In this document: piece after piece, positions 31,326-41,126 of the stretch
Position numbering within the stretch: position 1 is the first letter of the stretch
Layout: the number at the start of each line of letters is the position of its first letter
Source of the DNA: Thermothelomyces thermophilus ATCC 42464
Lineage: Eukaryota; Ascomycota; Sordariomycetes; Sordariales; Chaetomiaceae
Direction of reading: 5' to 3'
NCBI RefSeq assembly: GCF_000226095.1
Contig: NC_016472.1
Coordinates: forward strand, 3,224,001 to 3,288,000
DNA length: 64,000 nt
Translations under genes and position numbers: made by a program
Notes under the pieces: generated by a model
Databases searched by the model: none
Told to the model about the DNA's origin: nothing
The model's input: only the letters and a program-made list of their open reading frames with translations

Positions 31326-32936
31326 CTATATCTTCTTCCCTGTGTCAAACTTCAGCTCCACGCGCCCCAACACCCAGGTGCTCACAAACACGGCGATAGC
31401 GCTGCCGAACACAATCAGCGGCTTGCGCAAGGCCGACATGAGCGGGTAGTCGTATGTGACCACCAGCTCGCGATCCCGCAATTCGTCCACCAAGTTGCGC
31501 GCATTGATGACCAGCGCGGTCCGTCCAATGGTGTCGAGGAAGGTCTTGTGGATCTCGATGCCGGCTTCGACGATGGACTGGCTGGGGATGGTGGTGTAGT
31601 ATTTCACGTTTCTATCAAACCCGTTAGCACGTCTGGGGAAATGTTCCGGAGATACGGGGGGTGGCTGCATACTCCGTGCCCTCGGGCAGGATGACCCGGA
31701 CCTGCACCTGCTCATACTCGACACCTTCCGGCTGCTTCGGGCCCTCGAGGAAGGGCACGTTGAGCACAAACCCGCCGGTAGCCGTCTGCCTCAAGAAGTT
31801 CTTGGCGTCCGAGTTCCACCCGATCGTGAAGGGGTACTTCCACCCGCCAAAAACGGGGTACCGCGGCTTGATCTCGAGCAGGGCCTCGCGCTTGTTGCTC
31901 CTGAACCGGGACGTCGAGACGTTGCCGATCACGTCGGTGTAGTACGGGTCGACGCTGCCCACGCGCAACGGGAACTTCATCTCCTTGAGTGCGAAGGTGC
32001 CGGAGGGCTGGTAATACTGCGACTGCTGCCACTTGACACGGTTGAAGAGCGAAGACAAATTGGCGCCGCGGTGGTGCAGAGTGTAGCGCTCCTCGAAGGC
32101 GACGTTGCCGCCCCAGTGGCTGACCTCGATGTCGCGCTCCAGCCGCGACACGTGGGTCACGGGCTTGTTAAACTCGTACCGCACGTTGACGGGCTGGACG
32201 GCGCCCGCGGGCTGTTCGTCGAACGGGCCGTACGTGAGCTTGGAGCCGAGCTTCTGCGGGAACTCTTCAACCTCGCCGCTCCCCGGCAGCTTGGTATAGT
32301 CGGGGATGGTGCTCGACGGGAATTTGACTTCGGTCTTTTGCTTGGTCGTCGTGTAGGCCGAGGGGCAGTAGGCCGAGAAAGAGAAAGACAAGTATTGCTG
32401 CTCCTCCTGCTTGATGGCTGCGGGGAGCGGCTTGTACGCCTTGAGGAGATAGTAGCTGATGCCGAGGGTCTGCTGCGCGCCAGGCGCAAGCGGCTTCGGG
32501 AGGCGGATGCGGAGGTACTGGATGTCGCTGTGACGGTCAGCTCCGAACCCTTCCCTGGCCCGCTGCGGCAGACTCTTCTTGCTTACCTCTCCTGATCAAG
32601 CTCGACGGCCTCTGCGACGAATGGCCCAGCGCTGCTGTCCTTGCGGTCCTTCACCTCCACCCCTCCGAGCCGGGACATCTGGTCCGCCGTGAACGGCACA
32701 AAGTATTCATCTTGGGCCTCCTTGTCGATATTCTGGATGAGCACGTTGATGTTCTCCTTGACGTAGTTCTTCTCGACGGAGATGATATGGACCAGATTGG
32801 CGTTCTTGAAGACCTGGGGCGGCTTGAAGGTGGCCGGGAGGGTGGTGCTGGTGGAGCTGCTCTTCCCGTCTGAGCTCGCGGCCGAGGCCAGCGACAGCAG
32901 CGCCAGGAAGGCAGAGAAGACCACCGACGTCTTCAT
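31326..32936 (-). CDS. OST1: Oligosaccharyltransferase subunit Ost1 (ribophorin I)
   Basis: Ost1 is an ER membrane subunit of the N-glycosylation transferase complex. Exons 32936-32587, 32527-31673 and 31611-31326 with 59- and 61-nt introns code for 496 aa. A signal peptide is clear (MKTSVVFSAFLALLSLASA). The luminal part has the ribophorin I marks VHIISVEKNYVKENINVLI, EYFVPF, LSFSFSAYCPSAY, YEFNKPVTHVSRLERDIEVSHWG and FPLRVGSVDPYYTDVIGNVS. A single membrane span (PLIVFGSAIAVFVSTWVLG) precedes a short cytosolic tail ending FDTGKKI. Both splice junctions are in phase 2 and restore family sequence (ERSDIQYLR, EGTENVKYYTTIP). Confidence 0.95.
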
Positions 32937-34358
32937 CTTAAAAAGGGAACGGCAAGAGGTTCATGAACCTCGCGCGCCGCCAATTCGAGAGTTTGCAAAA
33001 GGACGGAATGGGCGACGAGAAGCAAGGGTTTGGCCGACGATGCACCCTTTCGAGCTTCTACACTTCTTCTGGAGCATCATCGTGGCCTTCCGACGGCAGC
33101 TGCCAGTCTCGAAAAGCTTACGTTGCCGAAACACCCCTGGTCGGCCTGACAGGGTGGGGCCACCCTGGGTCACGCTAACGGGAGCCGAAAATGATAAATT
33201 TGATTGGCCAATGCTCCTTGGTTTCCCTGAGCTTAACCCAAATGCCAACCTCATTGCACTGCAAGGGATTTCTGAAATGTTCGACTTCGGATTTCATACT
33301 TGATACAATATCTCGTACGTAGAAAATAACAAATCCGCTACTCATAGATGTCCTAGGATATGTGATTATTTTAAAGTTGAAAAAGTATACATTTCAGGCA
33401 CTTTCGTTCCAAACATGACCCAAGCAAGGCGCTGTAACTACCTAGACCAAGCATCTGACCTCGGCGCAGCGCTGAATTGCTTAAATGACCCCGTACACCT
33501 TAGATACTATACAAGGTACCTCCACGGGTTCTCGCGGCCATTACTCCGTGCCGACTTTCAGTCTACTGATTTTCAAGGGCAAAGGAGACTACTAGTACTC
33601 TTCAGTGTAAGAGCCTCCAGCCCGGGCGACTATCACCGGACACGGATGGTCACCCGTTCCATACGCTACCAGACGGTCCAGTGCTCACCGATATTCCCTT
33701 CCTAGCGTGTCCGAGTAGGACGAACTTTATACGACCATACCATCAACGTCCTAAACTCGGACAGCCGATCCATCTCTTCTAGGAGGGTGTCTCGGACCAC
33801 CACCGATTGTCATACCGGCCGGTGCCGTCGTACTATGTAGACGCGGCGAATCACCTAAGACAATCAGAATACAAATAGAGTGGTTTCCGTCCAAGCGGGG
33901 CGAGTCGCCATCGTTTGGTTGACACTCGGGGTGGCGAAGGGGTCATCCGCGACGTCACCAAGCTTGTTGGTTTTGCATATCGTACTGGAACTCCGGATAC
34001 AGCAGCGGAGAATGTAACAGCACGCGCGGGTGCCGCTGGTGCCGTTGGTGCACGATGCCGTCGAGGAGAGTGGGATGCAGTGTGTTAAGTGGGGGTGTAT
34101 AGTACATACCTAGTCAGCTGCTTCGCCAAGAGACCGCCCTTCTTCCCGGCCGACAAGCAGGTCTTGGACCGGGCGAAGGAATGGCAAACCGAGCTTGCGC
34201 CTCGGTGACGCAGATCCTCGAGGTACGAGGCATTATTTTCTCATTGGGGAGACTGGGTCGAGCAGACCGACCTGCCAGATAGCGAGCGAGCGTGATGGAG
34301 CGAGTCAGCTGTGCACATGCTCAACCTGTTGCATGAGGCGTTCACCCTGGTTTAGCAC

Positions 34359-34403
34359 CATGCATTCTATCGGCATGCATTCTATCGGCATGCATTCTAT
34401 AGG
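34359..34403. repeat. Tandem repeat, three 15-nt units
   Basis: Unit CATGCATTCTATCGG; the third copy ends in TATAGG. Intergenic, about 500 nt before the hexokinase ATG. Confidence 0.9.
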
Positions 34404-34683
34404 CGCCCGGACTTTGCAAATGGAGACATAAGTATGTATACACTGGGCTGTTGCCAATACATACGAGGTACTGAAGGCAGTGAGCGCTAGATGTCGATGT
34501 AGATCTGCAAGTGGTTATGGAATAGTTTGCCCAATGCATCAGATCCGAAACCAGTAACTGGAAGCGTCACCTCCCAGAGCGTAGCCCTTTATCAGTGAGA
34601 GCCAGATCAACCCTAACCCACACACTGGCCTTTGACAAGTTGCTCCTGGTAGCCCCCAACTAAAAAAGCCTAAGCGTTGGGGT

Positions 34684-34689
34684 GCGGGG
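34684..34689 (+). promoter_or_regulatory. Candidate CreA/Mig1 box upstream of hexokinase
   Basis: GCGGGG fits the SYGGRG consensus of the carbon-repression regulator CreA/CRE-1. It lies 206 nt before the ATG and directly follows the right arm of a CCCCAAC/GTTGGGG inverted repeat. A 6-nt match is weak by itself. Confidence 0.3.
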
Positions 34690-34895
34690 TAGCTATTGCC
34701 TGCCCGCTACCCTCCTATCTCGGTCTCGATCTGTCGCGAGAATCCCTGCCTTTTTGGAACAGCTGAGTGAGAAGTCAGCGCCGCGTCGACTCCTTCGTAC
34801 TAGTGAAAAAAATCGAAACCAAAAACCAAAGGCACTTTTCAGCATCCTAGTACGGATCAACAACAAGCGGACAGAGTTTGTCACTAAAGTCAGCA

Positions 34896-37311
34896 ATGGT
34901 GGGCCTCGGACCAAAGCCGCCTCCCTCTAGGAAGGGTACCGGTAAGTGTAACCTTGAGCTGCTCCGCTCGTCATTACTGCCTGATCACCCCGCTCTTTGG
35001 TGTTGCGATACACAAGTACCCTTTTTTGACCTGTGGTCTGGAGTGGTGGGTGGGAGGCAACTCGTGCTTCGCGTTCCTCCCTTGCCTTATGTGAAAGGCC
35101 CTCTTTTTTTTCTTCTTTTTCTTCCGTCCCGGGGTAGTGTGGCACGCGAGACGGGAGCAAGCAAAGCACGGGAAACCGGAATTCACGGCGGCCTTAAAGC
35201 GAAGCCGCTATGGAAGCGACCTGTGACATCACACCCGCCTTCGTATCTTTCTTCTCTGCACTCTGCCCGATCTTATTCTCTCACTCCACCTGACCCTTGT
35301 GCTTATCCCCTAACGGTCGACACGATTTTGCACTATTTTATGTTTTTTTTTTTTTTTCCCTGCTCCCCTACCTAGCTTGGTTGTGTAGGGGAAAGGAAAT
35401 CCAATAACCCCGAAGCGGTCGGAATGGCAACATTTGGAATTTTGAGGAAATTGCCCAACTGCAACCAAACCATACCTGACTGCGCCCGTGCTTCGACCCT
35501 GTCCCTCTCACAAAGGCGCCTCTCATTCGCTCTTCCAACCTCAGCATTCCTATTCCATTATTCGGCGAGGGCAAGGCACTGTGTGCCCGGCGCCCCTTCA
35601 TCGACGACTGACCATGGCTGTAGGCACGCTCGCCGATGCGCCCAAGGACCTTATCAGTGAGATCAAGCACCTGGAGGAGCTCTTTACCGTCGACACGGCC
35701 AAGCTAAAGGAGATCACCAATCACTTCGTCAATGAGCTCGCAAAGGGTAGGTGACTTGTTCAAAGCAGACAATAATAGAATCAACTGCTCGGCCTGATGC
35801 TGACTTTTTGTCGTCTCCCAGGGTTGAGCGTGGAGGGGGGTAGTATCGTAAGTCGATCTTGGCATACCCGCGGGGAGGACGATGGATGCTGACAGCGGTA
35901 AGCCCATGAACCCAACATGGGTCATGTCGCAACCTACCGGCTATGAGACGGGCAGCTACCTGGCCCTGGACATGGGCGGCACCAACCTGCGCGTCTGCCA
36001 AGTCACTCTGACGGAGCAGAAGTCCGAGTTTGATATTATCCAGTCGAAGTACCGCATGCCGGAGGAGCTGAAGACGGGCGACGCAGAGGAGCTCTGGGAG
36101 TACATTGCCGACTGCCTGCAGCAGTTCATCGAGACGCACCACGGCGACGTGTCCAAGCTGGAGAAGATCCCCCTTGGCTTCACTTTCTCGTACCCGGCCA
36201 CCCAGAACTACATCGACGAGGGCATCCTGCAGCGCTGGACCAAGGGCTTCGACATTGCCGGCGTCGAGGGCCGTAACGTCGTGCCCATGTTTGAGGCCGC
36301 CCTCGCCCGGAGGGTGAGTTGAATCGGGCGGGCGAGGAGGGCGATTCGGAAACCTACTAACACTTGTCTCAGGGAGTGCCGATCAAGCTGACGGCTCTCA
36401 TCAACGACACGACTGGTACCCTCGTTGCCTCGGCCTACACCGACCCTAAGATGAAGATCGGCTGCATCTTCGGCACGGGCTGCAACGCTGCCTACTTCGA
36501 GGACTTCGGGTCCATTCCCAAGCTCGCGCACGTAGACATCGCACCCGACACGCCCATGGCGATCAACTGCGAGTGGGGTGCCTTCGACAACGAGCACGTG
36601 GTGCTGCCGCGGACGCCCTATGATGTCGCCATCGACAGGGACTCTCCGCGCCCGGGCCAGCAGGCGTTTGAGAAGATGATTGCGGGCCTGTACCTGGGCG
36701 AGATCTTCCGCCTGGTCATGGTCGACCTGCACGACAAGAAGGATGTCAACATCTTCGCAGGGCAGGACGTCTCCAAGCTCCGGAAGCCGTACACCCTGGA
36801 CTCATCCTTCCTGTCAGCGATCGAGGAGTAGGTGGCACCGCCTTTCTCTGTCGCCCAAAGGAAAGCTCTTGTGGCTAATCTGTGCAGGGATCCGTTTGAG
36901 AACCTCTCCGAGACGCTCGAGCTCTTCCAGAACAAGCTGAACATCAGCCCCAGCCTGCCCGAGCTGGAGCTCATCCGGCGCACCGCCGAGCTGATTGGCA
37001 CCCGCGCAGCCCGTCTCTCGGCGTGCGGCGTCGCTGCCATCAGCATCAAGAAGGGGTACAAGACGTGCCACGTGGGCGCCGACGGCTCCGTGTTCAACAA
37101 ATACCCGCACTTCAAGGCCCGCGGCGCCCAGGCGCTCCGCGAGATCCTCGACTGGCCCGAGAAGAAGGACCCTAAGGAGGAGGATCCCATCGAGATCCTG
37201 GCTGCTGAGGACGGCAGCGGTGTGGGTGCCGCCCTGATTGCCGCGCTGACTCTGCAGCGTGTTAAGGCGGGCATCATGCACGGCATCCTGAACAAGGAGA
37301 ACTTTGTGTAG
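34896..37311 (+). CDS. Hexokinase with long first intron and alternative internal start
   Basis: It phosphorylates glucose and related hexoses at the start of glycolysis. Six exons: 34896-34941, 35624-35746, 35822-35847, 35903-36313, 36373-36827 and 36888-37311; 494 aa. Exon 1 codes for MVGLGPKPPPSRKGT, the start known from fungal hexokinases (yeast Hxk2 begins MVHLGPKKPQARKGS). It is joined over a 682-nt intron to GTLADAPKDLISEIKHLEELF. Marks: LALDMGGTNLRVC, LGFTFSYPATQNYIDEG, IFGTGCNAAYFE, INCEWGAFDNEHVVLPRT and GYKTCHVGADGSVFNKYP. A second in-frame ATG (35614) lies in the last ten bases of the intron and would give MAVGTLADAPK. Exon 3 has only 26 nt. The intron after it ends in TAAG, forced by frame. 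Confidence 0.93.
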
Positions 37312-37751
37312 GCGTCCCCCTGGCCGTTCTTTGAGGAAAGTCTTGGGAGGGGACTGCATGAATGCACGCATTGAAAAAAGGATTCAGCTTCGAGACATTT
37401 GCTCCGGGGTTGCAGTCACAGCTTCCCAACACCGGCACGGCATACTCGCTGGGGGTCATAGGCTGCTGGGACCAGGATTCGATCGTGGGAACTTTAGCCG
37501 GCTCTAGCGGAAAAAGAACGAAAACCAAGCAGCCGACAGCCATCGTTTTGGTCGATTTTAGGGTAAAACATGCTACCAATGCTAGTCTGATGGCAATGCA
37601 AAAATACAATGCCGCCGTCCCCCGTACGGGGCCTACCCACCCACTCCTTTTGCAAACCCTTCCTCGTCCACAGGATAGGACCCAAGAATTTTCCCAGACC
37701 ACTACCATTCCCCTTCTTACTTTGGATGTTTTGTAATTTTTTTTGTCTCCA
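37312..37751. other. Convergent intergenic region hexokinase / cystathionine gamma-synthase-like gene
   Basis: 440 nt between stop codons. No gene seen; T-rich near 37735-37748. Confidence 0.5.
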
Positions 37752-40285
37752 TCATTGACTTCTCGCTTGCTCTTCCAGCTCCGCAAGCTCATCTTGCCTC
37801 ACCTTCTCAGCAACCTCGAGGGCGGCCTTGAAGGTATCAATCAGCTCCTGCTCGTCCTCCAACCCGACGCTCACGCGCACCTGCTCGGCCTTGGCGCCGT
37901 AGGTGCGCAGGTAGGCAGCGGCCTCGGGGTCGGTGCCCCAGATGGCGTCGTTGAATGGGAAGGCGAGCGTGTGGTGCGCGCCGAGGTGGGGCCCGTGGTA
38001 CACCGAGAGGTTGTCGTAGAAGGCCCGCGCTACCCGCAGCGAGGCGAACTCGATGGCCAGTAAGCAGCCGTAGCCGGGCTCGAAACCAACTGTTGTTCTT
38101 CTTCCGTCTCCGTCCCCGTCTTGCTGGCCTCCCACAAAGGCATCGTGGGGGCGCATCACGGCCGCGTAGTTGGCCGCGGTCGGGGTGAAGGGCGGGTAGA
38201 GCACGGCGGCGACGGGGCAGGCCTCGGCGGAGGCGGAGGCGGAGGCGCGGGACCGGCGGCGGTAGTCGTCCAGGAAGGTGGCGAGGGCGAGGGCGTTGCG
38301 GTTGAGGACCCGGGAGCGGGCGACGTAGGAGCGCGCGTTGGCGAGCAGCCTGGCGGCGTCGGCGTGGAAGTACTCGTTGCGGAACTGGGCGGCCAGGGCG
38401 GACCGCAGCACGGCGTGGTGCGGTGACGAGGGAGGCAGGACGACGGAGCCACCCATCACCTGGTCAGGGGGGGCCAGTTTAGCTCAGGGATCACAAAGGG
38501 AAACAAGAAAAAGAGAAGAAAAAAGAATGAAAGGAAAGAAAGAAAGAAAGAGAAGGGAAGGTTTTGTTACGGAAAGGGGGGGGGGGGAGAACATACGTTG
38601 GCATAGCCGCTGACAGACTTGGTGATGGAGGTGACGATGGCGTCGGCGAACGGGGAGACGTCGATGTTGCAGAAGGAGCCGATCGTGTCGTCGATCACGA
38701 CGGGGACGGAGTACTTGTTGGTCTGGTGCGGCCCGTGTTTTCTCAGCAAACCGCCCGAGGAAGGAGAGCAAGCAGAACACAAGGGAATATGTCGAGAGAG
38801 AGAGAGAGAAAAGGAAACTCACCACCTCCCTCAGCCGGACCAGATCCACGCTCACCAGGATCGGATTGCTGGGGAACTCGGCAAACACGTACGCGACCTT
38901 CCTCCCGGCCGCCTTCTCCCCCTCCAGCCAAGCCTCCAGCGCCTCCATGACGTGGCCGTCGGGATCGCACCGCCCAAAGTGCTTCATCCCGGCCTCGTTC
39001 TCCGTCATCAGGTGCCAGGTGTTGTGGAAGACGGACCCGAGCACCACCACGGTACCCTTACCCCCGCGGGCCTCCAGCAGCGCCCGGTGCAGCCGGTAGA
39101 TGGCCGCCATCCCGGTCGGGTAGAGCCACACGTCCTCCGCGGTCACCCTCGCGCCCTTCTTCCCATCCCCGTCCGCCTTCCCTTCGCCGTTCCCTTCCCC
39201 GCCGTTCCCTACCCCGCCATCCCCATCATCCCCAGCCGCGGCCCCGTTCGCCACCAGGTCGGCGATCCGCCTCCTCAGCGCCACGTGGGCCTTGCCGAGC
39301 GGGAGGAACGTCCCCTCCGGAGGAGGCACCACCACCGCCGCCGCCGCCTGACCCTCGCCCTCGCCCGCGCCCGCGGCGCCGCCGTCTGGAGAGAGACGAA
39401 GAAGGGTCGCCCCGTCGGCGCGCCACGGCAGGACCCGGGCGCGGCCGGCCCGGACGGCGGGGAGCAGGGCGGCGGCGAGGCGCGACGAGACGCCCGTGCC
39501 GTAGTTCTGCCACACGCCGACGGCGCCGGGGGCGCGCGCGAGCGGGTAGCCGACGGCGAACAGGCGGACCACCACCCCGTCGCTCTCCTCCTTCCCTCCT
39601 TCCTCCTCCTCCTCCTCCTCCTGCTGCTGCGGCTCGGGCGGCGGCAGCGGCAGGGTCAGGGGGATGTCGACGGCGCGGAAGAGCAGCTCGGCCGGGGCGA
39701 TGCGGTGGTCCGTGCCGGCCGCCTTGTTCTGCCGGTGCGACGAGCTCGCGAAGGCGACGGCGGTCTGGAGGATGTCCGGGTCTGGCGGCCCATATACAGT
39801 ATTCTTTTTTTAGTCCTTCATGGGTGGCTCATGTCGAGGGGAGTAAAGTAAAGGAAAGAAAAGAGAAGAGAAAGGCAGGAAGGAGGAAGGGGAAGAAATA
39901 AAAAAAGAAAGAAAAGAAAGAAAGAAAAAAAGAAAACGTACGAACAAAGAGGATCAGGCCATGGGTCTCGGGAAGGTCCAGAAGCGGGTGCAGAGCAGTT
40001 GATAGCTGGACGAAGGTTAACATGTATGTAAATAAATAAACATCCAGCGTTGCACAGGGGAAGAAAACAAAATGGCGGGGGATGAGGGAGGAGGCGACGC
40101 ACCTGGCGGACCTCGCACCACGGCCCGAAGCGCGGGTAGATGGAGGAGAGCTTGCTGAGCAGTTCGGGGTCCCCACGGCGCAGCGCCTTGGCCGTGTCCC
40201 AGCCGGGAATGTGAAAAGTGATGTTGTGAGGGGCCTCGGGTGGGAGTGAGTGGCCCAGCTCGGTGTTGATCTGTTTGATTGGCAT
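37752..40285 (-). CDS. met-7: Cystathionine gamma-synthase-like PLP enzyme
   Basis: It likely joins O-acyl-homoserine and cysteine into cystathionine in methionine synthesis. Exons: 40285-40103, 40005-39942, 39781-38823, 38722-38597 and 38459-37752; 679 aa. The start TELGHSLPPEAPHNITFHIPG fits the fungal Met-7/Str2 type. PLP-fold marks: YPTGMAAIYRLHRALL, VYVFAEFPSNPIL-like AYVFAEFPSNPILVSVDL, VVIDDTIGSFCNID and the cofactor lysine (Lys437) in TSITKSVSGYAN, followed by VMGGSVVL. Two inserts lengthen it: a Glu run near 39600-39620 and a Gly/Asp/Lys-rich block near 39140-39240. C-terminal HHTLAFPFNDAIWG and YGAKAEQVRVSVGLED also fit. All four introns are in consistent phase. The symbol follows Neurospora usage and is a family-level call. 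Confidence 0.82.
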
Positions 40286-41126
40286 TTTTTTTTTTCGTTT
40301 TTGTATTTCTTTTCTTCCCCCTCGGCTCTTTTTTTTTTTTTGTTTTGTTTTGTTTTTTTTGTTTTCTTTTTACGCGCTCCGTGCTCAAGGAAAAAAAATT
40401 ATATAATTGGGGACCCGGGCTATGAAGTAAAAAGGCAAGAGACACGCCTGTAAAATGTAACTATAAGCCGCCTTGAATATTAATCAGAACCCATCACGGC
40501 GGGTCAAGTGAAATGTGGATGTCAAGTGTGTTGCTATAATCCGTACTGACATGTCCGATGTCGCATGGGGACTCTGCCGAGCATCTCCGGCTGTATGTGG
40601 CCCAGACAGCCCCTAGGGGCCTGGGAGCCCCCCAAGTGGAGAGAGGTCGGGAGTCATGACAAGAAGTGAATTCCCAAGGGACCCCGAATTGACGCCATTG
40701 TTAAGATTCTAGGCGTTCCGCGGGATGAGGAAAGCCATCTCTCCTTTCTTTGGACCGAACTGTGACGAACATTAACATCGGACGGCGGGGTCTGTCCCAT
40801 GGAGTGGAGTTCCCAGAAGGGACGATACCGTGTGCTTGTGTTCGTCTGGTGCCCACCCTTGGGCCACCCTACGACTGAGAGTTGGGAATGTTGTGATAAT
40901 GATGCTCGTTGTTGCTACAAGGTAGTAAACAGTAAGATCATACAGTCTAGTGTATGTACATACATACTCGGATGCAGATGAACCCCTGAGTGAATGCCCC
41001 CTTGCTTTCCCCTGCTTTGCCCAAAACAGCTACCCGAAAAGGACCAGACCTACTACACCAGGACTATGCCATGCGATTATACGGACGTATATGAAGGTTG
41101 GCGACCCGCGCCCGGCATCCTATGAA
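40286..41126. other. Intergenic stretch VTC4 3' side / cystathionine gamma-synthase-like 5' side
   Basis: 840 nt without a supportable gene. Strong T runs (40286-40294, 40330-40360) lie in the presumed promoter of the cystathionine gamma-synthase-like gene; an ATAATCCGTACTG motif is at 40536-40548. Confidence 0.45.

Larger units (their letters stand above)
32937..34895. other. Gene-free 2-kb stretch upstream of hexokinase
   Basis: No coding region can be supported. Seen here: an imperfect inverted repeat at 33709-33762, a 3 x 15-nt tandem repeat at 34359-34403, an inverted repeat CCCCAAC/GTTGGGG (34654-34682) and a GCGGGG box at 34684-34689. The left part is the OST1 promoter and the right part the hexokinase promoter. 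Confidence 0.5.

Noticed and set aside
32071-32595. Plus-strand frame over OST1
   Set aside because: Antisense shadow; the minus strand has signal peptide, family motifs and a membrane span.
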